Of a stretch of DNA of 64,000 nucleotides, positions 33,691-43,946 are shown piece after piece. The stretch lies in contig CAUYUJ010018493.1 in the NCBI GenBank assembly GCA_963575745.1, positions 397,131 to 461,130 on the forward strand. The letters run 5' to 3'. Origin of the DNA: Prorocentrum cordatum (taxonomy: Eukaryota; Sar; Dinophyceae; Prorocentrales; Prorocentraceae). Numbering within the stretch: position 1 is the first letter of the stretch; every line of letters starts with the position of its first letter. The notes under the pieces are model-generated. The model was not told the DNA's origin. It ran no database searches and was given only the letters and a program-made list of their open reading frames with translations. The position numbers were made by a program, and so were the translations under genes.

Positions 33691-34040
33691 CTCCCGCGCG
33701 CTCTGGAAACGGTTCCGGGCGCTCTCGCCTCGACGCCGGCTACATTCTCTCCGAAAGCGAAGCTCCCGCTCGAGCGTTGGCTTCAATCTAAAAGCGGCTC
33801 CCGCTCAATACTTCCTCACAATTTGCTTCGAGACGCCCTGGCCAGAGAAGACTCCAAATTCAGGAACGGCGCTCTCGCTAGAGACGCCCTCACAATTCAA
33901 TCATGTTGGCGGGGGCCCAGCCGCGACGACAAAGGCTCTTGCTCGATACTTCCTCGCGATTTACTCCGAGAACCCCTGGCCAAGACGGCGCCCGAACCCA
34001 GGGGCGGCGCTCTCGCTCGCGCACGCGGGCGCTCGCGCGT
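33691..34040. repeat. Repeat family E block, right of minisatellite
   Basis: The same unit as 31370-31750 in the same orientation, starting CTCTGGAAACGGTTCCGGGC and containing GAAGCTCCCGCTCGAGCGTT. Confidence 0.75.
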
Positions 34041-34245
34041 GCAACGACTTCATTCAGCCAATGGCGTTTGAACCGTTGTGCCGCATTTTGCCCGAAGTCC
34101 TGACAAATGGCGCGGGCAGCGCGCGCCCCCCGCTGATCATCCGCGGCCGGTGGAGCACGCCGGCGAGATGGCCTGCAGGGCGCCGCGGGCCCGCGCTCGC
34201 GCGAAGGCTTCGGCGGAGGCTCGCGCCGGGGCGGGCGCGCTGAAG

Positions 34246-34836
34246 ATGGGGCCCGTCGCGGAAAAGAAGCACCTTCGCAGGGTCCCGCGCCTACCTCCGC
34301 CAGGCGCCAGCGCCCCCGCTGCCCGGGCGGGCGAGTTTGCGACGCGGCCGAGACCCGCGCCCTGCGCCGCCGAGTTCAGCTACGGCGCGCCCGAGGGCCC
34401 CGCGTTCTTGGACATGGCGAACGAAGGGGAATCTGCCCTGAGACTCGCGCAGCTGCGCGCGAGAAAAGTCGAAGAGCGATCCATGAATTGCTCGGGGGGC
34501 CCGAACCATTACAAGAACTGCAGGAAAACAAGCGCAACGAAGGCTTTTTGGGTTGGCCGCAGAGCGACCGAGGACGCCATGCCCACGGCGCGCCGCAAGG
34601 CCGCGTTCAGATGGCCGACAAAGCACAACGAGCTCTACAAGGCACATTTGTTCAACCATAACCAGTCGCACGACTGCCCTGGGCAGTTCGCCCAGCGCAT
34701 CCATTCTCACGATATGTTCGTCGTGCGCGACGGTATCGAATGCGCCGCGTGGCTCTGGCTGTATCCGACTACGGATTTCACGGGCATCCGTCCTGCACCT
34801 GCTCGTCCAAGTCCATCGCAAGAGCCGCGGCGTTAA
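34246..34836 (+). pseudogene. Possible Helitron-like N-terminal fragment
   Basis: Plus-strand frame with good C/G third positions: LDMANEGESALRLAQLRARK, KAFWVGRRATEDAMP, AAFRWPTKHNELYKAHLFNH, CPGQFAQRIHSHDMFVVRDG, ending AAWLWLYPTTDFTGI. The last block resembles the L-(Y/F)P-T-x-(D/E)FTDT segment that I recall from Helitron-like N domains in dinoflagellates. Rep and helicase domains are absent, and the frame runs at once into the antisense of the Gag/RING remnant (from 34838). Truncated transposon fragment. The family assignment is from memory and tentative. Confidence 0.35.
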
Positions 34837-34837
34837 C

Positions 34838-35260
34838 ATGGCCTGTGCCGTCGGCTCTGGAGGAGTTGGCCCTCCCTGTTCCGATGTATCTGCAGTATGC
34901 GATGATGTCTGCGGGGCCGCGACACGCGGGGCACAGTGCGACAGCTGAGTCAGTGTGGGTTAACAGCTGTCGATGGCAGCCTTGATAGAGAACGTGGCGG
35001 CACTGCAGCCGCGCCGCTGCAGCTCCGTGCACGTGCACCTCGGGGCAGATGGGGCAGCTGGTGTCGTCGCCGTCGAAGGACGCCACAGGAGGCCGAGGCG
35101 GCGGTGGAGGTGCCTGAGGCCGCGGCTGCGCGACTGCCCCCCCTTGCCTGCCCCTGGCCCCATCAGCTCCTCGAGCGTGCTCTGCGCGTTGTTGAGCTCC
35201 CAGACTGGGCGCCGCTGGGTCGCGTCCAGGGTCGTCTCCACATCGCGACTGAGATGCCAC
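34838..35260 (-). pseudogene. RING finger of the Copia-type remnant
   Basis: The frame contains DDTSCPICPEVHVHGAAAAR, then LQCRHVLYQGCHRQLL and ALCPACRGPADIIAYCRYI. This is C-x2-C...C-x-H...C...C-x2-C with ligands at 35055 (CPIC) to 34916 (CPAC). The usual second His of C-x-H-x-F-H-x2-C is Tyr here (HVLY), so zinc site geometry is probably broken. The frame ends in a stop at about 34778, inside the antisense of the neighbouring element. In the parent element this would be part of the polyprotein. A cellular RING protein is the alternative but the upstream zinc knuckle argues against it. Confidence 0.6.
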
Positions 35261-35329
35261 AGCGGCTGTTCTGCTGCTGCCACTGCCCCCGCCCGGCGAA
35301 CCAGCTCGCGATCCTCCGTGAGGGGCGCG

Positions 35330-36590
35330 TCAGGTCCAACGGCGCTGCGGTACTGTTGCCGAAGAGTGGCAGCATCTCAAGGGATTTGGGAGCCGCTGGG
35401 GGCTTCGATTCGCCGCGGCACGCGGAGGCCACATGGTGCTCGGACCGGGCGGCGCGCTGATGCCGAGGGCCGATACTGAAGGCATGTGCGCCCAGTTCGG
35501 CAGCTCAACGCCCCGCGGTGGCTCTGGCGGTGAGGCCACGCGAGAATTGAGGTCACCAATCCAGTCAGCTTCCACAGGGAAGGCGGCGCCCACGTGCCAC
35601 TGATGTCGCTGCTGCTGCGGCTGCTGTGGCTGCTGCTGTGCTGGCTGCCGTGGCGCTGCTGGCGGGGCTGCCAGTGCTGGCCGTGCTGGTGCTGAGCCCG
35701 CGGATCCACCGACATTGTCGGGTCCTCCGACTGCAGGCTGCTGCTGCTGGATACGCTGCCTCATGGCCTCGATATCCTGTCGCAGTCGTGGGATTTCGTC
35801 CTCGATAGGGTTCGGAGAAGAAGTGGAGGAGGCCGAACCTGCTGCTGGACCGCCAGAGCGTGATGATGAGCCCTGTCTCCACAGACTGTGGCCGACCTGC
35901 TGCCGGGAACCGTCGGACCCTTGTGTCTGTGGCCTACGGGGGGCGGTCTCTGGCGTCGGCCGGCCTCCGTTCCACGGATCAGCACCCTGCAATGGATCGC
36001 CTTGGCCAGGAGAGCCGCCGACATGGTCGTTGGTTGCTCCTACCGCGGCGCCCCTGACCATCCACGCCTGGTGGGCGCTCGTCCTGGGCATCTGCGCTGA
36101 TGGCTCAGGTGGGCCTGATTGCCCAAGAAAGGTCAATGGTGACGTAGATGATCTTGGGGACGATGAAGGGAGGTAAGTGCCCAGGTAGAAGGCCCAGCCG
36201 CCATGCCTGCGTCGCCGAGGGCAGTCGCGCACGAGGTGCTCCTCCGAGTCGCACTCGTGGCACTTGAGGCGCTGCCCGTCTGGGCCCACGCGGTTGCTGG
36301 ACCTGCCCATGCCCGCGCCGCCGGCCCGATGCTTCCCCTTTCCCCTACCTTCGCCCTTCCCGACGCCAAAGCTCACGAAGGTCTCCCGGGCGGGGCGTCG
36401 TCCAGGTGCCCGAGGTAGGCGCGGCCTCTGCCCTTCCCCTTGCGCTTGAGGACTCGGCGCGCTCGGCGGGTCGGCTTGTAGTTGTAGAACCGGCGCCGCC
36501 TGCTCTTGGCGCGCCCGTGGGCCCAGAAGAGGTGAGCCGCGCGCTGGTCCTCGGGGGCGTCCTGGAGCTCCGGGTCGTCCTCCATGATCT
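35330..36590 (-). pseudogene. Gag C-terminal part with CCHC zinc knuckle
   Basis: The open minus frame contains FGVGKGEGRGKGKHRAGG, GPDGQRLKCHECDSEEHLVR and DCPRRRRHGG. C-x2-C-x4-H-x4-C at 36221-36267 is a canonical retroviral-type zinc knuckle binding the element's RNA. Upstream in another frame, KSRRRRFYNYKPTRRARRVL and KRKGKGRGRAYLG form the basic linker (36585-36400). Downstream comes a Gln-rich coiled segment (LRQDIEAMRQRIQQQQPAVG). Frameshifts separate it from the Gag core and from the RING. Confidence 0.7.
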
Positions 36591-36899
36591 CCTCGCCGAA
36601 GCTCGGCGCTGCGTCCGAGTCGGTGCCGGAGTCGACTCCGCCGGCTGGGTAGGCTTCCCGCTGGCGGGGAGCGTCGGCATGGCTGTGGCCCCACTGGGCT
36701 CTGGGGGGCTGACTGCGCCCATGGCCGGAGGTCCCTGGTGACCCAGGCTCAGACCGCCAGCGTCATCATGGAACCTGCTGGGGCCATGCGGCGATGGAGT
36801 GGCCAGGAACGTCTGGTTTCCTCTGGCGCGAACAGCCTGGGAGAGGTCCCCGGGCGAGTTCCCCACCATATGGCCGATGCGGCGCAGCTTATTGGTCAT

Positions 36900-37840
36900 A
36901 TGCTGCAGCCGCTGCGCGTTGGAGGGGGTAGGCCACGTTGCAGCGCTGGAGGATCATGAGCAGCTGACTGTCGCCAACGCCGCGCGCGCGGAGGAGCAGG
37001 GCGCTGAGCCCCTCGAAGCCGACCGTCAGCTGACTGGCCTGCTGCGCGCGGTCGCGGACGATGTCGAACCGCGCGAGGAGGTCGTCGATGCGCTCCCCTG
37101 ACAAGCGGTGGAGAGCCTGCGCTGCGGCGGTGCGTTCCCCCTCCCCCAGCTGGCCCCGGCGCTCGGCCAAGCTGCGCTCAGGAAGGTCATCGGCGGCGCC
37201 GGCTGCCCGTGGATGATGCCTCCCTGGATGAGGATCCGGGGCGGCCACTCGTCGACGCATTCGCGCGCCATGCCGGTGAGGCGCGACGAGACGTAGGCCG
37301 CCTGCCAGAATTCGTTCACGTCGGAGTTCGCGACAGACCAGATCATCACCTCCCCAACCCATCGACTGAAAGGCACGCGAACCTGCTGCTCGGGCCCCGA
37401 GGTCCGGAGGTGACAGATGTTGCTGCTGCCGCCCCCGCCTGCGTCCACGCAGGAGATGGCACGCAGGGCCCCAGCTAATAGCCGCGCCCACTTGCGGCTT
37501 CTCAGCAGCATCCCCAAAGCTTCGGAGCCTGGGGTCCACCGTCGTCGATGCTCCGGCAGGCTGCCTCGGAGTCGACGCGGATCGTGGCCCCTGGCATGCT
37601 CTGCTTCGTCGGCCTCCTCGGGACTCTGGTTCACCGACGGGTCGTCGCGCCGGCGACGTGGGAGATTCACGCCATGAGCGATCGTCTCTGCATTCTCGTG
37701 CTGCGGCTGGTGCTGGGCGCTGAACTTGACGAAGGGCTTGGGCTCCGGCCAGCTGCGGTGCTGGATGACTGTCCCAGGCTTGGCCTTCTCGAGGAGGGTG
37801 CTCGTGGAGCGCCCTTCTCCGTGGGCCTGGGCAGAGCCGC
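36900..37840 (-). pseudogene. Gag core of the Copia-type remnant
   Basis: Frame 1: KAKPGTVIQHRSWPEPKPFV, SNICHLRTSGPEQQVRVPFS, RWVGEVMIWSVANSDVNEFW, SSRLTGMARECVDEWPP (about 37790-37190). Frame 2: GERIDDLLARFDIVRDRAQQ, LTVGFEGLSALLLRARGVGD, SQLLMILQRCNVAYP (about 37110-36925). These are the helical Gag blocks, with the 'GE-x-IDDLL-x-RFD' motif that I recall from dinoflagellate elements of this group. A frame change near 37180 and another near 36900 inactivate it. Confidence 0.65.
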
Positions 37841-37884
37841 GCAGGTTGGGATTGGCGGCCCTCCGACTCTGCGGGCCACTGGCG

Positions 37885-38060
37885 CCCCGCGCATCCCAAG
37901 TCGCCGTAGGAGCCGTCGTCGCAGCCGTAGGCGTAGACGGGGTTGTAGGCGTAGGCAAAGCCGTAGGCAACGACGTTGTAGCCGAAGGCGTAGTCTTCGT
38001 GGCCGCAGGCGCGCTCGGAGTAGCCGTTGGCGCAGTCGCAGTCGTAGGCGTTCCCCACGA
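37885..38060 (-). pseudogene. Tyr/Gly/Cys/Asp repeat at Gag N-terminus
   Basis: The minus frame GNAYDCDCANGYSERACGHE continues DYAFGYNVVAYGFAYAYNP and VYAYGCDDGSYGDLGC. Nearly every codon ends in C, which marks this as the true frame although another frame is open much further. It joins the Gag core only after a frameshift near 37855. An imperfect 6-base DNA periodicity (GTAGGC) underlies it. Confidence 0.45.
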
Positions 38061-38829
38061 ACTCTCTTCTGACACTGATAGCGTGGGCTCGGAGTAAATC
38101 TCAAGACGGACGTTACCAGAAATCTTCACAGGCGGATACCATGACATCTGAGACCCTGGGGTTGCCTGCGACGTGGTCGCATGTGGCTCTCTCGGGATGT
38201 GCGAGACACTCATGGGGTGATCGTGCGGGGCGGTCGTGGAGCCGGGCACCGGGCTCATTGAGACATCCCAAACAATCTCGCGCCCCCGCCCTCCCTCCCC
38301 AACGCCGTCCTGTCGGGTGCCGTCGTAGATCTCTTCTGGCGGTCGTACCTGTGCAGGATGGTCGCGCCTGCTCCCGGATCGCCAGGTTCCTGCGGCGGGA
38401 TCGGGTTCCCTGCCGCGCCGCGCGGGGAGCAAAGGTACAACGCAATACTGATGAGCGTGCTGCTCGATATGCGGAAGAACACAAGGCTCAAGTAGACGGA
38501 GTGGGAGAACGTCTTCATCGAGATGACGCAATAATAATGGAACATCGTGGAAGGTAGCCGAAGCTCCGCTACTAACTCGAGTCACAAGTTTGGAACAAAA
38601 GATAAGAGAAGATGCGCTCTGGTTTACGGGAGCGATGTCTGCGGTATGCGGTGTTGTTAGGCGCATGCGGGCGCTAAGCCTAGCAAGGCTCAGGGCCCAA
38701 AGGGCAGCGGGAGAGAGGCGGGTGAAACAGGGCAGGGGCAGTGAAAGGCAGGGATGGCCTGACATGGGTCCGTTCGACTCAGCGGACCTGGGCGGCACGG
38801 GCGCGGAAGCCAATTCGGACTCCGCTGAT

Positions 38830-39196
38830 GCAGAGGAGACGTCGGCGCAAGCCGCGCCGCCGCCCTTCGCCGCCGCCCGGCAGCGCGCCCTGCTCGGGGG
38901 AGCAATCGGTCGCCAGAGGCCTGCGCCAGAATGGTTCAACAACCCAACCATGAGCGCCGTGCACCCTGAGACCCTGAGGCTGGTCGGCCTCGCGTGCGGC
39001 TTCTTCGCAGCGAACCACTGCCGCGGGGGGGTGCGCCGCCCGCATGTCCCCCCCCCAGCTGTTCCAGCAACGGGCCGAGGGCGGATCTTACCCAGGGGAG
39101 GACTTCGACGACGGCGCCTTGCGGCTCAATCTCGCGGCCTGCGGGTGCCACTTCGAGTTGCTGCGCGGCGTGGGCCACCGGGAAGAAATTGTCCGA
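38830..39196 (+). pseudogene. Possible plus-strand exon of unknown function, frameshifted
   Basis: Frame 1 (about 38806-39035): EETSAQAAPPPFAAARQRAL, EWFNNPTMSAVHPETLRLVG, LACGFFAANHCRGG. Frame 2 (39044-39196): MSPPQLFQQRAEGGSYPGED, FDDGALRLNLAACGCHFELL, RGVGHREEIV. Both have strong C/G third positions and read like one protein broken at the G7/C8 homopolymers near 39025-39055, so either a pseudogene or an assembly indel. It ends at the TTGCAATCC repeat (39190). No domain recognised. Confidence 0.35.
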
Positions 39197-39372
39197 AGGA
39201 TTGCAAAAAAAAACAAAAAAACCCGAACGAAGGATTGCAAAAAAACCTTGTTTTTTGCAATCCTTCGGTTTTTTTGCAATCCTTCGGTTTTTGTTTGCAA
39301 TCCTTCGGTTTGTTTGCAATCCTTTGTTTTTTTTGCAATCTTTCGGCTTTTTTGCAATCCTTCGTTCAAGGG
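39190..39372. repeat. TTGCAATCCTTCGGTTTTTT minisatellite with inverted arm
   Basis: Five to six units of about 18-20 bases (TTGCAATCCTTCGGTTTTTT) on the plus strand follow two units in inverse orientation (GAAGGATTGCAAAAAAA). The centre is near 39246, so the array can fold back on itself. T- and A-rich compared with the GC-rich flanks. Confidence 0.9.
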
Positions 39373-39739
39373 TGGGCGACTCGTCCAACGTCGCCGTATT
39401 CAACGGCGACCACGCTTCAGGGATAATATTGCATCAACCTTCCCCTAGACATTGGCGTGCGCTCGCCCGACCACCTGCGGCCGCGCCTGCGCGCGACGCT
39501 GCTTGGCTGCGCGACTTCCCTGCATCCCGCTATCTTCGCCTTCGCCGTAGACGAAGGGCAAGACTTGAGAAGTCGCACCGCCGCCCTGCAAGCTCGCGTC
39601 GGCGGGGTTGCCCGCGGGCGAATCCGCCCGCATGCAGGCAATGGCAGGGTGGTGCGCATACAGAGTGCATTGCACCGAAGAGTACTGCTACCAGAAAGAC
39701 CGAGCTCACGAACGGCCTCGGTCGGGAAACCCTCGTAAT

Positions 39740-40080
39740 TCAGTCGAGTTGGTGAAAGCCCAACTGCGACGACAAGGGCTCCACGACGTGAGAGGCCCTG
39801 GCCAGAGAGGCCCCCGAACATAGAAACGGCGCTGTCGCAGGAGACTTCTTCGCAATTCACTCAAGTTCGCGGATGCCCAGCCGCGACGACAAGGCTCCCG
39901 CTCGATATATCCTCGCGATCTGCGAGGCCCTGGCCAGAGAGGTTCCCGAACTCAGGAACGGCGCTCTCGCTGTGGACATCCTCGCAACTCAGTCAAATTA
40001 GTGGGGACCCAGCCGCGATGACAAGGGCTCCCGCTCGATGCTTCCCCGCGATTTGCTCCGAGATGCCCTCTCGCGTGGTC
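39740..40080. repeat. Repeat family E block, third site
   Basis: Units with AGGCCCTGGCCAGAGAGGC, GGAACGGCGCTCTCGCTGTG and CCCAGCCGCGATGACAAGGG as at 31370 and 33691. The stretch 39400-39740 before it has a weakly biased plus frame (PAIFAFAVDEGQDLRSRTAA) that I cannot support as a gene. Confidence 0.7.
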
Positions 40081-40329
40081 CATACTTATCTTCCCCCGTC
40101 CGTCCTCCCCCTGTTGTAGGGGCTGCGCTGAATGTGCGCGGCAAGTGAGGAAGATATACCCCCGAGGGGGTACGATCGAAGACAAAAAGGGCGGGTATCG
40201 AGGGTTTGGGATATACGCGTTGCGTGACACGCGATCAAATAAGAACAAACTGTCCTACAATGATTGCTGCTGTTGACGAAGAAGAATGCTCGTACTAATC
40301 AATTCTGATTGTTGGGCCCACCAGGCGCC

Positions 40330-41070
40330 TTGGCGCTCTCGCGTCGACGCTGGCTACATTTTCAATGAAAATGAGGCTCGCGCTCGAGCGGTTGGGAAGG
40401 CGCTGAAACCAGCCCCCCGAACAACAACAACGCTTCCGCTCGAGCCTCCTCCTCTTTTACTCAGGGCCAGTGCTTTTGCTCGCCGCCGACAGCAGCCGTC
40501 CCAACAAAACCAGCGCTCCCGCTCGAAACTTCCTCTCGTTTTACCTTGGACTGGCGCGCTACTCTGTCTCTCATCGGCGCCGCCCCCAGCAAGAACAACG
40601 CTCCCGCTCGAGACTTCCCCCCGTTTTTGCTCAAGGCGGTGCTCCTCCTCGCCGCCGAAAACCGCCGTCCCGACAAAACCAGAGGTCCCGCCAGAGACAT
40701 CCTCCCGTTTTACGCCAGACTGGCGCCCTACTCTGTTCCTCGCCGCCGACAGCCCCCGTCCCGACAAAACCACGGCTCCCGCTCGAGACTTCCTCCCTTG
40801 TTACTCACGGCGGTGTCCCTCCTCGCCGCCGACAACCGCCGTCCCAACAAAACTAACGTTCTTGCTTAAGACTTCGTTTTGTTTTACGCTGGACTAGCGC
40901 CCGACTCTCTTTAGCATTGGCTCCGCTCCCAGCAACGACAGCGGTTCTGCTCGAGACTTCCTCCCTTTCTATTCAGGGCCAGGTCCTTGCCTCGCCGCCG
41001 ACGGCCCCCATCCCCACCGAAGCAATCCTGTCGCACGATACTTCCTTGTGTTTTACCCTTGGCTGGGGCT
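40330..41070. repeat. Repeat family F: CTCCCGCTCGAGACTTCCTC units
   Basis: Seven or so diverged units spaced about 72-100 bases, each with CTCCCGCTCGAGACTTCCTC, a TTTTAC segment and CGCCGCCGACAGCCGCCGTC. Probably a derivative of family E (shared CTCCCGCTCGA). No gene. Confidence 0.75.
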
Positions 41071-41329
41071 CCACTGGCGGTCTCGCATCGGCGCAGCAAG
41101 GCGAATGCATGCGTTTTCGAGGCGGGATATGTTGAAATTCCTCGGAGGAGGTGTTTGCAAGACTTTATTGGGCGCGAGATCAAGGGTCCCCCATGATGGG
41201 GTTGGTTACCATGATGGTCGCATGTTTCGTGTGGAAACATCGCGCACGAACGTGAAATAACTGTTGTTGTTGATATGAATGTTGTTGTTGAAATTGTTGT
41301 CGTCGTCCCACCGGCGACACACCCGCGAC

Positions 41330-41825
41330 CCAGCCCGCGACCCAACCCGCGACCCACCCCGCGACCCAACCCGCGACCCACCCCGCGACCCCCCCGCGAC
41401 CCACCTCGCGACCCACCCGCGACCCACCGGCGACCCACCCGCGACCCACCCCGCGACCCATCCGCGACCCACCCGCGACCCACCCCGCGACCCATCCCGC
41501 GACCCATCCGCGACCCACCCGCGACCCACCCGCGACACACCCCGCGACCCACCCGCGACCCACCCCGCGACCCACCCCTCAAGGGAGGAAAAACCACCCT
41601 GACCCGACAATTGACGTTTACTAAGCGGCCCTGGGCGTTGACTAAACAGCCCTGCCCTGTTCGATTCCTTCCTTGCGTGCGTTTACTAAACGGCTTCGCT
41701 TGTCGGAATGATTATTTTTGGGGTGGATTTTGTGCCCTCTACAGCCGCGACCCACCCGCGACCCAACAGCGACCCACCCGCGACCCACCCACGACCCATT
41801 TGCGACCCACCCGCGATCCACCCCC
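41330..41825. repeat. CCCGCGACCCA minisatellite (two blocks)
   Basis: 10- and 11-base units (CCCGCGACCCA / CCGCGACCCA) fill 41330-41578 and again 41742-41822. The 160 bases between contain TTTACTAAACGGC-like triplicated phrases (near 41616, 41638 and 41680). Confidence 0.95.
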
Positions 41826-42559
41826 ATCGGTTTAACAAAAAAATCGGCTCCTGCGGCGGGCTCGTCCTATAATTTGTCAAACTTTAGCGACTGCGGCGGG
41901 CTTCTCCAGAGTCTCGCAAACTGCCGACGTCCCCACCGCCCCCTCACTCTTATCCGCATCTGCGGAGTGATACGTATATGCACCGTGCCTGAGGCCAGGA
42001 TGGGCCTGGCCAAGATCGGTGTGTGTATGTGTATGCGTGCGTGCGTGCGTGCGTGCGTGCCGCGCCAGGCAGGGCCTTCTTCCGGCGTGTCACCTCACAG
42101 CCATCCACGCCTGGATGTGCTGTTTGGCCCTAGCTGCTAGCTGCTGCGGGATCCAAAGCGATTCCTGACGGCCCGGCCGCGTCCCCGCGCTGAATACTTT
42201 TACTGACTCCGCCTCGCTGCGCGCGAGGCCGCTTCCGCCAAAAAGTCCTGGTGTGTGTGTGCATAACATGTCCTCTCGCTGTTGACGCCACTTCGCCGGC
42301 GGAAAGGATGTGTGTTGGCACGGCCAACGAGGGTACGGGAAAGATGGCTTCGATGCTCAACTGCACATGTTGCCCAACACCGACAGCGGTTGCTGTTGGG
42401 CAGACGACTTCTGCGCTTCAAATGGACAACGTCCGAGGCGACGCCGACAGCGACTGCTGCTGTCCAAGATGGACAAGCCCTGCGTGCTGCTGTTCTCTGC
42501 ACCTGCTGATTCCATATGCTCCCTCAGTCCCCCCCCCACCCCCGAGTGTGCGCACGCAG

Positions 42560-42905
42560 CACTTCCCTTCGCCCGAGGAGTGCCAGCGGCCGCCGGCGCC
42601 TCCGCGGCAGGCTCGGGCGGCCTCGGGGCGGTGGCGTCTGACGCCCCCGGCGCAGGAGCCTCGCCGGCGGGGCCGCCGCCGTCTGCCGCGGGAGGTGCGC
42701 CGGCGGGGGCCGGCAGCTCCGCGGCGGTCTCGGGCGGCTTCGGGCCAAGCACGGCGGCGGGGCCCCAGGGCGGACTTGCCGGAGGCCCCGCCTGGCCTGG
42801 GGCCGGGGCCTGCTCGGGGACCCGCGCGCGGGGCAGGGCGATGACCATGGGCTCGCTGCCGCTGTTGACCACGCCCCCCTTCGTCTTGCCCGACGGCGGC
42901 GGCAC
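42560..42905 (-). CDS. Possible exon, Pro/Ala-rich protein
   Basis: After the acceptor TTAAGAG|G on the minus strand the frame reads PPPSGKTKGGVVNSGSEPMV, IALPRARVPEQAPAPGQAGP, then Pro/Ala/Gly-rich to AAGTPRAKGSAA. Over 100 codons with almost exclusively C/G third positions. It starts 140 bases downstream of the GT61 stop on the same strand. It may be a separate gene in a same-strand array or an alternative 3' part. No domain is recognised. The plus strand here (42300-42520) has a Cys-rich frame that I reject. Confidence 0.35.
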
Positions 42906-43044
42906 CTCTTAAGGGACGCAGAGATTCCAGGATGTCAGATATCTTGCCGTACCATGATTGACGTTCCTTCTCCCTTCCATGTCCCATATCTTCAAATTTT
43001 CCTGGGAACCTATGTATATTTGTGTCTGTGTCGATTTTCTCCTC

Positions 43045-43907
43045 CTAGACCTCGTAGCCAGCCGGGACAACGATGAACTGAGGCACGCTCAGGCTCGGGT
43101 CCAGTGGCGCGATGGCCTCGGCGGCGGCCTTGGCGCGCAGTGTGGCCACGTGCAGGGCTGGCATGTCCACCTTTTGGCGGCGCGCAGAGAGGGGCAGGGG
43201 GAGGGGAAGGCTTCTTAGGAGCAGGCTGCTTCTTAGAAGGCTCGCGCCTCCTACGAAGCATCGGGTTCTTCTAAGAAGCCTGCCCCCCTCCCCCTGCGCC
43301 CCTCTGCGCGTGGCTGAACCTTGCCGGCGCTGTCGTGGGGGATGCTGGAGCGCACCCCGAAGTAGGGCATGCCCAGCTTGGCGGAGAGGATCTCGAAGTC
43401 CCACGAATGCGACTTCTGCTGGATCTCCACCAACACGGTGCCGCGCCTCGAGCACACCATGTTCGCGATCCCAGCGCCGTGGGGGGCCACAACGATCCTC
43501 GCGCCATAGAACATCTGGCACGTGGACAACACGTCTGGGCTCTTGGGCCAGTCCGAGAACACCTCGATGCTCCATCCAGGGAGGTCCTGCCGCAGGCTCT
43601 CCAGCACGGCGTCGTTGTTCAGCACGGCACGCGGCTTGGCCTCTCGGGGGAGTCCGAGACGGGGGGCAGTCGCAAATCATGGCCCGAGGCATGTGCGCGG
43701 ACGAGGGGTGTGGGCCAGGGCACGTATTGAACGATGGAGAGGGGGCCCTGGAAATTTGGACAAAATTAATGCCTGGGCCAATCAATCCCCTCCCCAGGTC
43801 ATTACGCATAAACGTTGGAAAAATAGTCCTCGCCGTCGTCGTCGCCGTGCGCCTCCTCGACCTCCGCAGTCGTCGTCAGAGTCGTCGTCACAGTCGTCGT
43901 CGTCGTC

Positions 43908-43946
<39 letters not shown>

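Larger units (their letters stand above)
34838..38060 (-). mobile_element. Copia-type retrotransposon remnant: Gag, zinc knuckle, RING
   Basis: Minus strand, 5' to 3': Tyr/Gly-rich N-terminal segment (about 38050-37890), Gag core (about 37830-36920), basic linker (about 36585-36400), CCHC zinc knuckle (36221-36267), long Gln/Pro linker and a RING finger (35055-34916). The order Gag-knuckle-RING is the layout I recall for Ty1/Copia-like elements of dinoflagellates, where protease, integrase and RT follow. None of these is present: the sequence stops at the junction with the plus-strand Helitron-like fragment. At least five frame changes break the polyprotein. LTRs were not identified. Confidence 0.7.

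Noticed and set aside
37108-38072. Plus-strand frames of up to about 170 codons over the Gag region
   Set aside because: They are the antisense of the Gag remnant, whose minus-strand motifs and C-ending codons identify the coding strand.
42251-42912. Plus-strand Cys-rich frame MLNCTCCPTPTAVAVGQTTS
   Set aside because: The opposite strand has the stronger codon bias for most of its length, and the Cys pattern matches no domain I know.
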